A stretch of 64,000 nucleotides of DNA from NCBI RefSeq assembly GCF_035046485.1, contig NC_085138.1:18233440-18297439 (forward strand). Direction: 5' to 3'. This stretch comes from Aedes albopictus. Lineage: Eukaryota > Arthropoda > Insecta > Diptera > Culicidae. Of this stretch, positions 35,776 through 48,031 are shown one piece after another (position 1 is the stretch's first letter; each line of letters starts with the position of its first letter). The notes under the pieces are model-generated. The model was not told where the DNA came from, ran no database searches, and saw nothing but the letters and a program-made list of their open reading frames with translations. Both the position numbers and the translations under genes were made by a program.

Positions 35776-36234
35776 GACTTTTTTTTGTCAAATTTTAAAT
35801 GAATCTTATACCCAATGTTACAAAAGAAGGAAATGAAATTTGTTCTGTTCTAAAGTATTCTCAGGATTCAGGAACACTTCGGCTTACGTCGACGGAAAAA
35901 TCTTGAGTACATATTCAACGAGAAAGGCACTAGGATTCACATGAGTTTTTTTTTAAGAAATGTATTTAAGGTGATTTATCGGTAAACTTTTTTATGCTTT
36001 CACGCACCCTGTATACCTCCATTATACATAAAGGAAACTCACAAAGCCATGACTAGTAATTTACATCCACTCCGGATGGTGCGATACTGTTCACCGTTAT
36101 CATGCTGTTTAACTGATGCATTCAATCTTTTGAAACTGATAACCAATTTTCATCAGCTCTCATGTGATTGATGGAGAATCTTAAGCCCTATCGATAACAG
36201 CAAACAAGCTACAGCATTCAACGCCAATCTTTCC
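35776..36234. promoter_or_regulatory. Upstream region of carboxypeptidase Q paralogue 1
   Basis: No gene is seen. A fragment acgagaaaggcacta near 35920 resembles the right terminus of the 38.6-42.5 kb element. Closer to the gene there are GATAA words (36138-36142 and the palindromic TATCGATAA at 36189-36197), typical of GATA-factor sites used in insect midgut genes. Their function here is only a guess. Confidence 0.35.
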
Positions 36235-37806
36235 ATGTTCAGTCCACCAGCAATGCTGAAACTGTTCGCATTGAGTTTTCTACTGCTCGGCAGCATCACT
36301 GGCCATCCCGTGAAGGAGTTCAACAGCTGCCAGCTATCCGAGGGCCTGTTGTACGAAATTCGCAGCTATGGCCCTATAGTGCACAAGATCATCAACGAAA
36401 TCGTGCACGGTCGCTTCGCAGGACAAACATGGCAAAGCTTGGCCGAACTAACGGATACCTTTGGACCACGCATGAGCGGATCGCAAGAGCTGGAAGATGC
36501 CATCGATTATGTAGTCAAGGCGATGGTTGACGATGGTTTGGATAATGTCCACACGGAGGATGCCCCTGTGCCGCAGTGGGTTCGAGGATATGAAAGAGCA
36601 CAGTTAGTCGAGCCGAATCGTTTGGAGTTGCCCATCCTTGGTTTGGGTACGTCAGTTGGTACTCCGCTGGGTGGAATCACTGCAGACGTGGTTGTAGTGG
36701 AGTCGTTTGAAGAGTTAAACGAGCTGCCCAATGAAGACGTTGAGGGCAAGATAGTGGTATACGTTCCACAATGGGTGAACTACGGTGTGACTGGAGAGTA
36801 TCGACGTCTTGGGGCATCCGCTGCAGCTAGGAAAGGAGCCGTGGCCAGTTTGATCAGATCCGTAACTCAGTTTTCGATTGGATCTCCCCATACGGGAGTC
36901 CAGAGCTATGAGGAAGATGTTGAAAAGATACCTACGGCCAGCATTACGGTTGAGCATGCAGAAATGTTGTTACGTAAGTACCGTCGAGGAGAAAAGTTGC
37001 GCATTCATTTGGAGATGCAAGACGAAAACCTGGGAATATTCACATCACGGAATACGATTGGAGAGTTGGAAGGATTAGTCCACAAAGACAGTTCGGTTGT
37101 GGTAGTGTCGGGCCACTTGGACAGTTGGGATGTTGGAGTTGGCGCAATGGATGATGCCGGCGGGGTGATGATCTCTTGGAAAGCTTTGACTTATTTGAAT
37201 GCCATGGGCCTAAGACCACGACGTACGCTTAGAGCAGTTTTGTTCACCGGTGAAGAACAAGGAATATGGGGTGGCACCCAGTATTACGAGGATCACAAAG
37301 AACATGGAGAAGAAGAGTTCAACTTTTTCTTCGAGTCAGATAGCGGCACATTCGATCCACGTGGCTTTGGATTTTCAGGAAATGAAGAGGCTAGGTGTAT
37401 TTTCGAAGAAATTGTTAAGTAAGCATTTCATTAAGTTATTGCAGACGCGGAAGCTATTTGGAATTTGATTGATTTAAATCTTTCAGATTGATGTCACCAC
37501 TCGGTGCAATGGAAGTTACCAGCTCTTCTAGTGCTGGACCAGATCTATCGGGCTGGAGCAACGCTGGGTACCCTGGCGCGGGATTACTGAACGCGAATGA
37601 GAGATATTTCTGGTAATTGCCCATTCTGCTTTATTTTCTCAGGACTGAAGAATCTAAATTAGACAATTATTCTTTCTAGGTTCCATCACTCTGCAGGAGA
37701 CAGCATGTTGGTGGAAGATCCAGTGGCTTTGGATAGATGTGCGGCACTCTGGGCAGCTACAGCGTACGTTATAGCTGATTTAAGTGTTGATATACCGAAA
37801 AATTGA
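36235..37806 (+). CDS. Carboxypeptidase Q (plasma glutamate carboxypeptidase) paralogue 1, secreted M28 metallopeptidase
   Basis: Exons 36235-37418, 37487-37612 and 37680-37806 encode 478 aa. The family hydrolyses unsubstituted dipeptides as a secreted or lysosomal di-zinc exopeptidase. A signal peptide (MLKLFALSFLLLGSITG) precedes the mature protein; the second ATG at 36253 has the better context and may be the true start. The M28 ligand set is complete: His294 (GHLDSWD), Asp306 (GAMDDAGG), Glu340-Glu341 (TGEEQG), Asp369 (FESDSGTF) and His439/His440 (WFHHSAGD). Residues about 120-260 are the PA-like insert. Length matches the usual about 470 residues. Introns of 68 and 67 bp have GT/AG ends (donors AA|GTAAGC and TG|GTAATT). 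The next gene is a close paralogue with both introns at the same codons, so the pair arose by tandem duplication after those introns. Confidence 0.95.
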
Positions 37807-38648
37807 ATGAACATAATATAGGCGAAGGCACATTTCTTGTTGTTGTAACTGAGCAAGGGTAGTGTAAGCACTCCTAGCAAAGATAAGCTCTCGTCTTCAA
37901 GTTTAAGGGTCACTCGTGATACTCCGCGGAAGAAAACACTTATGGATTAGATTGAAGAAACTCCCTCTATTCTGTAGTCTCGTATACACTTATATAATAC
38001 CCCGGACAGACATGTGATACAAGTGTGATTCCTGTACAACGGTACGCAGTGTCAAGAAAATTCTAACAAGACTGACTTAAACTGAGAAAATTTTCAGTAT
38101 GGCACTCATTTCAAGCGCAATTGTACAGTGATTCTTGTATCACATGTGTGTCATAAGTATAACACTTCCTCTTTGATATCATACTCCCTGTACACGTTGT
38201 ACAGGGAGTATCGACAGTTAGCCTCCTTACTCCTACCTTCCTGGCATCCGCCTTCAACACTGGAAGACGCCTTCCACTTCCTTATTATTCCAATCCAGTG
38301 ACCTTCAAGCTCCGGTGCGTGAGTCGCATACGGCACTAGATTTTGAGCGGCTGTTATTAAAATATCTTTTTACTTTTATGGGAATAAATATTAACTACTG
38401 TAATTTATTAGTCTAGAAACAGAAATATGAACAAATTACAAAGTTTTCTGAATCAGTTTTGTTAATTTTGGATAGAAAAGCACTCAAAAGCTTGATGGTT
38501 TTTAGTTTTCTTTAAATACTCAGGTTAGTTCATCCTCATGTAGGTACTTTACTTATGAATTTTCTCAGCGTTTTGAAAGTGAATTCATTTCAACTCACCC
38601 AATTTATATTTTTTTAACAGAATCCCTCTTCACATATTTTTATGCTTT
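37807..38648. other. Region downstream of CPQ paralogue 1 with a small MITE and a palindrome
   Basis: About 38006-38151 is a 146-bp inverted-repeat element with ends containing acatgtgatacaag (38010-38023; complement at 38134-38147), followed inward by gtacaa words. 38181-38211 is a palindrome: 14-bp perfect arms atactccctgtaca around CGT. The rest is AT-rich and shows nothing codable. Confidence 0.65.
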
Positions 38649-38776
38649 TTGCCTTTCTCGTACACTAAGTGTACTGGAAAGGCTATATGTTCACTCCAAA
38701 AATGATTTTTTGATAGAAGGCCCGGAGGGTCGAGTCACATATACCAATCGACTCAGCTCGACGAATTGAGGTGATG

Positions 38777-38826
38777 TCTGTGTGTGTATGTGTGTGCGTG
38801 TGTGTGTGTGTGTCTGTATGTGTGTG
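38777..38826. repeat. (GT)n microsatellite
   Basis: Interrupted gtgtgtgt run with tatg and gcg interruptions, at the left side of the composite element. Confidence 0.9.
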
Positions 38827-38989
38827 TACAAAAAAACTCACATCACTTTTTGGCAGTAAACCTCATCCGATTTCAATGACCGACGGTTCATTCGACGCGG
38901 AATCTGGTCCCATTGTTTCCTATTGAAAATAGTTCGGATCGGTTCAGCCGTTCCGGAGATATGGCCATTTAGGTGTTCCGGAACGGTAC

Positions 38990-40815
38990 CCCAGGAAGGG
39001 ACCAGATATGAAAATGCATTAAACCTATGCATGCGACACATCAAACTACGGCATTTTCGATAACCTGATGAGCGGTAAGCAGGAAAATAGTCTCAGACCA
39101 TATCTGAACCGGAAGTGTTCCCGAACCGGTTCTGGGCGTCCCAAAGTGGAAGTGGCCAAATAAACAATTGAACCAAACCCATGCAAGCGACACATACCAC
39201 GGCATTTTCGATGACCTGATGGACAATGAGCAGGAAAACCATCTCAGATCATATCTGAGCCGGTAGTGTTCTGGAACCGCGGTTCTAGTCGTCCCTCTGG
39301 AAGTGGTCAAATATACAATTGAACCAAACCCATGCATGCGGCATATCAAACCACGGCATTTTCGATGACCTGATGGATAATGAGCAGGAAAATCATCTCA
39401 GACCATATCTGAACCGGTAGTGTTCCGGAACCGGTTCTAGGCGTTCCACTGGAAGTGGTCAAAAAAACAATTGAACCAAACCCATGCATGCGACACATCA
39501 AACCACGGCATTTTCGATGACCTGATGAACAATGAGCAGGAAAACCATCTCAGACCATATCTGAACCGGTAGTGTTCTGGAATCGGTTCTAGTCGTCCCG
39601 CTGAAAGTGGCCAAATATACAATTGAACCAAACCCATGCATGCGGCATATCAAACCACGACATTTTCGATGACCTGATGGATAATGAGCAGGAAAATCAT
39701 CTCAGACCATATCTGAACCGGTAGTGTTCTGGAACCGGTTCTAGGCGTTCCACTGGAAGTGGTCAAAAAAACAATTGAACCAAACCCATGCATGCGACAC
39801 ATCAAACCACGGCATTTTCGATGACCTGATGAACAATGAGCAGGAAAACCATCTCAGACCATATCTGAAACGGTAGTGTTCTGGAACCGGTTCTAGTCGT
39901 CCCGCTGAAAGTGGCCAAATATACAATTGAACCAAACCCATGCATGCGGCATATCAAACCACGACATTTTCGATGACCTGATGGATAATGAGCAGGAAAA
40001 TCATCTCAGACCATATCTGAACCGGTAGTGTTCTGGAACCGGTTCTAGTCGTCCCGCTGGAAGTGGCCAAATATACAAGTGAACCAAACCCATGCATGCG
40101 ACACATCAAACCACGGCATTTTCGATAACCTGATGAGCGGTAAGCAGGAAAATAGTCTCAGATCATATTTGAACCGGTAGTGTTCCGAAACCGGTTCTAG
40201 GCGTCCCGCTGGAAGTGGCCAAATATACAATTAAACCAATCCCATACATGCGACACATCAAACCACGGCATTTTCGATGACCTGATGGATAATGAGCAGG
40301 AAAATCATCTCAGACCATATCTGAACCGGTAGTGTTCCGGAACCCGTTCCGGGGTTCCCACCGAAGTGGTTAAATCTGAAAGAGGAACAAACCCGTACAT
40401 GCGTCACATCAAATAGCGGCTTTTTAGATTACCTAATGAACGGCCAGCAAGTGTTTCGGAATCGGTTTTGAGTGGCCGGAAGAGGCCAAATGTAAAAGTA
40501 AACCAAATCCAGGCATATGACACATCAAATCGTGGCTTTTGCGATAACCTGATGAACAGTTAGCTAGAAAATAGCCTTACGTCACACTTAAGACAACTGG
40601 TCGTGTTCCGGAATTGGTTCCGAGAGTCCCGTCGAAATTGTCAAACCCCGCATGTGACACCTTCAATTTGCAGCGTTTTTTGTTAACCGATGAGCAGTTA
40701 ACAAGACAATAATGTTAGACCATATTTGGTTCAGCCGGTAGTTACCCGGAATCACATCAGGGTAGTAAAATGTAAAATTTAACCAAACCCATGGATGCGG
40801 TACATCAAATCACGA
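38990..40815. repeat. 152-bp satellite, block 2 (about 13 units, partly dimeric)
   Basis: The acacatc/gcatatc landmark recurs at 39036, 39190, 39341, 39493, 39645, 39797, 39949, 40101, 40253 and 40404, with steps of 151-154 bp. It then becomes irregular (40520, 40657, 40801). Between 39341 and 39949 units alternate between gcggcatatc and gcgacacatc forms, a 304-bp dimer repeated. The family is that of 29925-30680, with gaaccggtagtgttc and aaccaaacccatgcatgcg in each unit. Confidence 0.93.
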
Positions 40816-41179
40816 CTAGTCTTGTAAACATTCGACTTTTTTTACTACCTTCATTTCGTTGCCGCAGTCGGGTGTCAGTCGGCTTTGTTACATTCGTGCG
40901 CTATTGTTACCTCTTACCTACACACAACACGAGCAGTAGAACGAAGATCAATATGCATGTTGCATTGAATACGACACACAGATGGGCAACATAGCTCTTA
41001 TTATGGAAGAAGACAGGAATAACAAAAGCCGAAAAGTCTTCCGAAGCCGCTATCGTGGTGAAGTGCATTCGTTTGACATTTTTGTTTCGAACAGTAGTTT
41101 GATTGCTTGTGTTGCGAATGTCGGAGACAAAGGACGCCGAATATCGACGAAAAGGTTCAAATGACTGTGATCTCTAACA

Positions 41180-41580
41180 AGACTTATCGACAACCTGATG
41201 GAAAAATAGGGTCAGACCACATTAGATTCCCGGTAGTGTTGCGGGTTCAGCCGTTACTTCGAAAGTGATTAGAAGTAAAAGTGAAGCAAACCCATTCATG
41301 CAATATATCAAATCGCGATGATTAGGTAAAGGTGAATAAATAGCAATAAAATATTCTCAGACCATAATTGGGACAACCGGTAGTGTCATGGTCCATGACT
41401 CATGGAATCAGATCCGGCTATCCCACCGGAAATTACCAAATATAAAAATGAACCAAACCCATACATACGACACATCAGATCGCAGATTTTTTGATAATCT
41501 AATGAACGGTTAGCAAGAAAATAGCCTTAAATCACATTAGAGACTAGCTGTTGTGTAGCAGAACCAACGTTCATGTGAAA
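41180..41580. repeat. Diverged 152-bp satellite remnants
   Basis: Weaker copies of the same unit recur, with words such as gacaacctgatgg, gtcagaccacat, aaacccattcatgcaatatatcaaatcgc and aaacccatacatacgacacatcagatcgc. Spacing is no longer exact. Confidence 0.7.
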
Positions 41581-42495
41581 AATTAAATCGTGGCTTTGTT
41601 TAATGGCCAGTGACGACTAGGTCTAAGTTCTCATATATGGGAACAAAATATAGACAAAACTAAAGCGATCTCATCAAATCGTACCATTTCAGATTCCTAA
41701 GGTGTAAATTTATAGCAGGATGGGTCAACGTTGAATGAAAAAATAAGAATTTGATCGCGTCAACAGAAGATGGTGGCTGTTTTAATGAATTGTGAGCTCT
41801 AAAACTATGTAAAATAAGTGTATTTGGTTTGGGAAATATGTTCGGAGTCCACCAGATTATCCAAGATAGCGGTCCAAAGTCCAAGATAATGGCCCAGTAT
41901 TCATGTTAGTGCCTATTTTATAGGATTTTAATTCTTGCATTATGGGCCTATTTTGTATGAAAATATGTCCAGAATTCAAAATTTGAAATCAGAAAACCCA
42001 ACCTGTGCGCTGTTTCACAAGGTCTGCAATATGACATAGTTTGAATGGGGAAGAATGCTGGTCTTCGTCCAAAACTGGTAACCAGAAAATCATAAACGAC
42101 ATGCCAAAATTCAATACGGCGACTATTTTATGTAATTTTAGGTGCAGAGTCCAAAAATGAATACCAGAGCATCCAATATGGTGTCTCAATATTCAAGATG
42201 GCGGTTAGTTCAGGTGGGGTAGATATCCGGAGTCATAAAATAATGACCGGAAAATCTAAAATGACGTTTCAAAATTTTGCGGCTTCATGACACTTGTTTG
42301 GTTTGAGTTTTGGATCGTTGTCTTATATTTTCTGAATATTGGATATTATGCTAATATAAAATGTATCCATATTGAGTAGATTTAGCAAGCAGTTTTCATT
42401 TTGTATTTATGTCAATGTCATCAACATGTCGCTCGAGTTTTGTTGAAAGGATATTTTAAAGCACGAGAAAGGCACCATCACCACTAGGTGGATTA

Positions 42496-43271
42496 ATTAG
42501 GGTTTTTGTCTCTTGAAATCAACCTTTTGTTTCTTTTTACATTTTTTTTTTTCTATAACAACTTAACGTTCTTTTCCTTGAGAACATTTCTGTCATGACA
42601 CATCTGTCCAGAAAAAAGACATGACATTTCTGTCTAGTGGAGACGTTGGGTTAAGCAAACTTTAGCTTAAGAAACTGCTATTCAGCTTGTTATGTTTCTT
42701 GGGTTATTTCCATGTGGGTGAAAAATTCATTCAAAATTACCACCGCTTCGGAAAGGTGGGGGGGGGGGGTCAGGTCAAAGTCTAATCTCCATACAAATTT
42801 CGAAAATTTTGTATGAACTAAAGTCAACGAGGGGGGAGTGGGGGTCTGAGATGACTAAAAATGTGTCTACGTAGTTTATGGACAGCGCCTTACCTACCCA
42901 ATAATCTACTATAGAAGCAGGCCACAACTCATCGATCGAAATTTCTCGTTTCAGTTGTGGATTATTATAACTCGCTCACAACACAACACGCTACCCGAGG
43001 GACTGATAAGCACACCGTCATTACTTTCTCCACTCACATGTTCATATAATTTGTAGTATGTATTGTATTCTCGTAAGTCACGAGAACAAGTTCTCGTTAC
43101 TCTGCAGCGCAGCGGGAAAGTGCGCAGACACGGTTCGGTTGGCGTGAAGAGATGGACGCAATGCGGTTTCATTCTCTACGGGAGACGCACTCAAACTCAA
43201 CTGATATCGCTCACAGAAAGGGGTGGTGGTGGCGATCATCCACGCTCGTCAGTCGGGTTCTGTCCAAAGCC
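42496..43271. promoter_or_regulatory. Upstream region of carboxypeptidase Q paralogue 2
   Basis: No gene. A G11 run lies near 42759 within a common mosquito-type repeat (gtcaaagtctaatctcc ... gtatgaactaaagtcaacga). From about 43060 the sequence becomes GC-richer and is probably the promoter and 5' UTR. An in-frame ATG at 43152 would add 40 residues before the signal peptide. Confidence 0.4.
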
Positions 43272-44884
43272 ATGGGAACATCGCGTTCTAAGTTCGTTCT
43301 GCTGCTCGCAGGCAGCCTAACTCTGCTAGCAGTGCAAGTTCTAGCCGGTGTGTTGGACAATCGCGTCGATCAATACTCATTCGGTGGCGGTGGTGATAAT
43401 GGAGCAGAATCGTGTAAATTGCCAGACAGCTTGATACGGGAGATCGAAGGTTATCAACCGATTGTGGACAAAATCATCGGCAAGATCGTTGATGGAGAGT
43501 TTGCGGGGCAGACGTGGCAGAGTTTGGCCGATTTGGTGGACACTTTCGGTGCGCGACCGGCCGGATCGGATCAGCTGGAGAATGCGATCGATTACGTGTT
43601 GGAGAATATGAAGCGGGATGGATTGGAGAATGTGCACACGGAGAATGCTACGGTGCCGCATTGGGTGCGGGGCTTCGAGAGTGCTCAGCTAGTGGCGCCA
43701 TTCAAGAAGAATTTGCCTCTGCTGGGGTTGGGGGGAACGGTGGGGACTATGCGAGGTGGAATCATTGCCGAAGTGATAGCGGTAGAATCTTTTGAAGAGT
43801 TCAGTCAACTTACTACCGATCAGGTGAAGGGGAAGATCGTGGTGTTTGTTCCAAAATGGGAAGGGTACGGAAAAACGGTTGTCTATCGAGGTAAAGGAGC
43901 TTCGGTGGCATCAAAGAAAGGAGCCGTGGCCAGTTTGATTCGATCCGTTACGCCCTTCTCGATCGGTTCTCCACACACCGGATGGCAAAGCTACGAAGAT
44001 GGTGTTAAGAAAATCCCAACGGCTTGTATCACAGTGGAAGATGCCGAAATGATTCTGAGAAAGTACCGAAAGGGAGAGAAAATGACGATTCATCTGGAAA
44101 TGGAAGATCGGAGCTTGGATCCGTTTGTGTCGCGCAATACGATCGCCGAACTGCAGGGTACAACGTTCACGAATACTTCTGTGGTGGTTGTGTCGGGGCA
44201 CTTGGACAGCTGGGACGTGGGTGTCGGTGCGATGGATGACGGAGGTGGCGCGATGATTTCATGGAAAGCTTTGACTTATTTGAAAGCTATGGGCTTGAGA
44301 GCGCGGCGGACGATAAGAGCTATTCTTTGGACAGGCGAGGAAGAAGGCTTGCTCGGAGGTCAAGCCTATAAAGAGGCTCATATGGAAAACGAACAGAAAG
44401 AGTTCAACTTTTTCTTCGAGTCCGACATGGGAACATTTGAGCCAAGGGGCTTGGATTTCACCGGGAACAAAGATGCTGAGTGCATCTTTAGAGAAGTAGT
44501 CAAGTGAGTAATTGAGAGCAATTGAGTTGATGGCATTGATGATCATTTTGTTTTCTATCGATAGACTAATGACCGCACTGAATGCAACTGAGTTCGGTAC
44601 GCCTGCTGATGGTGGACCGGATATAAGCCATTGGACTAGTCGGGGATTCCCAGGAGCATCGTTGCTGAACAAAAATGAGAAATATTTCTGGTAGGGTGGA
44701 CAAGCATGCATTTTTGATGGTATACAATAACATTTGATTCCATTTTGATAGGTTTCATCATTCTGCCGGGGATACCATGGCCGTTGAAGATCCGAAGAGT
44801 TTGGATAAATGCGCTGCCATCTGGGCTGCGGCAGCCTATGTAATTGCTGATTTGAGTGTGGCAATGCCGAAAGATGTTGTGTAG
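43272..44884 (+). CDS. Carboxypeptidase Q (plasma glutamate carboxypeptidase) paralogue 2, secreted M28 metallopeptidase
   Basis: Exons 43272-44503, 44565-44690 and 44752-44884 encode 496 aa. I chose the ATG at 43272 because its context is strong (gccATGG) and a clear signal peptide follows (FVLLLAGSLTLLAVQVLAG); the frame is open back to an ATG at 43152, which would bury that peptide. The catalytic set is complete: GHLDSWD (His310), GAMDDGGG, WTGEEEG, FESDMGTF and WFHHSAGD. It differs from paralogue 1 by Gly for Ala after the bridging Asp-Asp, by a short insert after the signal peptide (SFGGGGDNGAES) and by an extended last few residues. Introns are 61 bp each, at the same codons as in paralogue 1. 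Function: extracellular or lysosomal dipeptidase, inferred from the family. Confidence 0.95.
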
Positions 44885-47800
44885 AATAGTTTTAGATATC
44901 TAGTGGGAAAGCTTTAAAATAACATAATAGCAACAAAATTAAAAATGAGTGTTTGGTCTCAATAGTCCTGCGTAATCTCACAACGAATGTGTTCTTATTC
45001 TGCCACAAACTTAACGAACACACGGAAAGATAATCTGAAGTATGGCGTAGTGAATGGCAGGTACGCACCACTTTAGAGCAAGGGAGGGGCAGTTACACGC
45101 ATGAGTCGTTCTCTTCATCCTTCAGAAGTTCGCTTTCACCTTACGTTGGTCCATCACTATGGACCAGGAAAATCTTCTTAGAAGAATACTGTCTCAGGTA
45201 AAGTTGCTCAGAATAATAAGAGCTTGGGTCATAATGGCTCTGATGCACGATGAAGGAGTAATGCGTTGGTATAATGCGTTGTATTCTCGATGTTGCATTA
45301 TACCAAAATCAACAATACCAAAAAAAAAAATAGGTACTGAAAATTCTTTCTTTCATCCAAGTAAAAACAATCACACAACATTCATTTTATTGCATTTATA
45401 GATTTCATTCTCTTTCATCACTAACTCCACAACATTGCAACCCCATAAACTCACCACCACTCTTTAGACACTGGATTCGATCGTTTTGGGGCAGGTTTCA
45501 CGAGTGGCCACGATTCGTATTAATGTGTTTAAACATCCGATTCAACTGTTCTATTTATTCCGTATTTCTTTTCTTCTTTTTTTTTCACTAGTCTTATTCG
45601 AAGTAGTTCAACTATTCTGGTTTTCGTTTGTTGCCTCTGGGTTTTCTTTACCAAGATAGTTGCTGCTGCGGTTGATCACTAGAGTTCGGGTAATGTTGTT
45701 CGCTTTCCCTTCGGGGAGACGTTCTTCAGTGCTCTTATTGAATAATTCCTAGTTTTAGTTTAGTTCCTCGATAATCACTCAGTAATCGGGTTCCTCATCT
45801 ATTTGCTGTGTTAGTTTTTGCTTTATTTTCTTTTGTTTGTGGTTTTTTTTTATTTGTTTGCTATGTTTTCATTATCTTAACAGTATTTAAGATTTTCTTC
45901 GTGACTATACGTTAGATTTCCATTTTTGTCGCTCTTAAAGTTGGTAGATGTAATTATACATATGCTTGATTTTTGTTTCATTTTATACAGACACCTAGAA
46001 GATTTAAATGCGCTTTTTTGTTTCAGTGGAGGAAAATTTGAAAAGATACTCTAACTATAGTTTCGAAATAATCACTGGCTTGGATTCTGTTCGGTTTTGA
46101 GTGCCAGCTATTTTGTATAGTTGTAGTCCTACGGAGCACTGACCGATATATATGTATATTCCTTTGTTTCTGTGGTTGGTTTCCTAGCAGTTTTGCTATG
46201 CTTTTTTAAAACTTTGCTTCTTTTGTACGGTGAGTTATTTCAGTTTAGAGTAGACGAATGATGTCAGCATTTAGAGATGGTTTCCACTTTTTGGTTATGA
46301 CTTTGGGTTTAAATATACTTTGTTTTATGAATTAATGAAATTTTAAATCGTAACACGGTCGAACACGAATAATGATCTTTTTAGTGTTTGTGATTTTCAA
46401 TGCGTTTTTTCGGTAATGTATAGAGTCAATAAGTCTGCAATATGCAATATAATTATATTTGTTCTGGTAATGTCTATATAGTATATATGTATATAGATAA
46501 ATATCACACTTAGAAAAGTTAAAACTTAGTTTTTGTTTATTCCTTCTTGTTGTTTTTTTTTTTTGGAAACGAGTAAGCTGTTGTAGCCTTTGCTTTTGTA
46601 AGTCGTTTTGTGTTCAGTGTATTGTAAAAGATGTCGCGTAAAATCCTGGCTGTTTTAAACTTTCTTTTTCACAAGAGTCAGTTTCGTGTGGAAGAGACGG
46701 AGGGCTAAAATGTGCCTAGCGTAACATATAAAAGAACCCATCGGGTTTCTGTAAACGAAGGTTTTGATGGTTCTGCCAATCTAGAAGCGCTAGAGTATGC
46801 TGGAAACAGTATGCATAAATATAGATTGATATGGCTTCGACTCAAGAAAATGTGGTATTGTCTACCATAAAGATGATAGGTCCTTTTTACATGTCACGCT
46901 AGAAATAGTGTAGATTACTCTGTTATAATCCGATGCATCTGAGAACTGAAATGCAGATCTGTTGAACTGAGTCTTTAGGTAATCGATCGCTAGAGTAAGA
47001 ATATCTTTGGAAACACAGACTTTCACTAAGTGTCCGTTTTTATTTTTCTAATATATTAGCTTATTTTGCAAAACCACTTTAACAATCGTTTCTGCTCGAT
47101 AGGTTTGCCTTCTTTTTGGTTTCAACTGCAATAATTGTAATAAATACACTTTTCAATCAACAATATCAACAGTAAAATATCACTTAATTCATTGAAAGAT
47201 GCTGATTTTAATCTCTGTTAATGTAATGTATATATACCTTTTATACTCTTTTCCTGTTTAGGTGAAGTGTTACTTTATTTTTCTTCTTAGAAGCGCTGCC
47301 AGTGTATAAAGCGACGCTCTGCCATGACTTTACTTTCTTCCTACACATGCAGTCTGTGTTAACAAAACATCCGTCGATGTCACCCGATATAGCTTGGAAA
47401 TAGTCAGAAGTTGACACCTCAATGGTGGTCAGTAAAATTTATGCTCGGTGTCTCTAACTATAATTTATTATTACTATTTAGAGGAAACGAAATCATATAA
47501 TCTCCTGGGCATCAGGTTCACTCTTCCATTCCTCGTACATTGGCTTCGTCATGCCTTATTCGTCACCCTTGAGCCTGCTTACTCTCTACATAAACTATCT
47601 ACGTACCTTGACTCTTTTCTTCTTTCGTATTGGGCTTTCCTTCTTAACGTTAACATAATTTTATAGTAATCTCTTCCTAATTAGGTGAGCATTTTTTACA
47701 GTGCAATACTCTACGTGATTTACCGGTCAATTCTAACAGATCGATGACGATTGATGATTTTTAATGCTGATATTTTACAACGATAGTGATTGCCTCGATG

Positions 47801-48017
47801 CTGTCCTTTTCTTTTGGCTTTGCGACTTAAAATTCCTATTGCGGATAAATCTCAAACACAGTAGATGACAAGTTTTAACTATTGATCGTTAGATGTAGAA
47901 GCTTCTGCGCTGCATTTGAGATCATCAGTTGGAATAAACTCTATTGATAAAGGGAAACAAATCTCAAAATCAACAATAGCTATTACTAAGGAAAGTATTA
48001 ATGTCAGCACGACCTAT
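44885..48017. other. AT-rich stretch without a recognisable gene
   Basis: Plus strand is T-rich with many ttttctt/tttgttt runs and no codon-like frame above 80 residues. It could be the very long 3' UTR of a minus-strand transcript (AATAAA on the minus strand near 45387-45392), but nothing ties it to one. The part 45070-45330 holds gene-free sequence with an A10 run. Confidence 0.5.
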
Positions 48018-48031
48018 GCTTTAGCTAAACT

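Larger units (their letters stand above)
38649..42495. mobile_element. Composite non-autonomous element carrying 152-bp satellite
   Basis: The left end is tttgcctttctcgtacacta, followed by gtgtactggaaagg and the ggcccggagggtcgagtc block. The right end (about 42462-42495) is gcacgagaaaggcacc then actaggtggatta, so gcctttctcgt/acgagaaaggc form short terminal inverted repeats. Between them lie a (GT)n tract, the 152-bp satellite, a 360-bp unrelated insert (about 40815-41180), diverged satellite copies to about 41560, and AT-rich sequence with no gene (41560-42440). No transposase frame is present. The exact ends and any target duplication are unclear. Confidence 0.6.

Noticed and set aside
43152..43271. 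40-residue N-terminal extension of CPQ paralogue 2
   Set aside because: It would place a basic, unconserved stretch before a good signal peptide; the ATG at 43272 has the stronger context. Kept only as an alternative start.
44259..44864. 201-codon minus-strand frame over CPQ paralogue 2 3' exons
   Set aside because: It runs antisense across two validated splice junctions of the M28 gene and has no recognisable domain.
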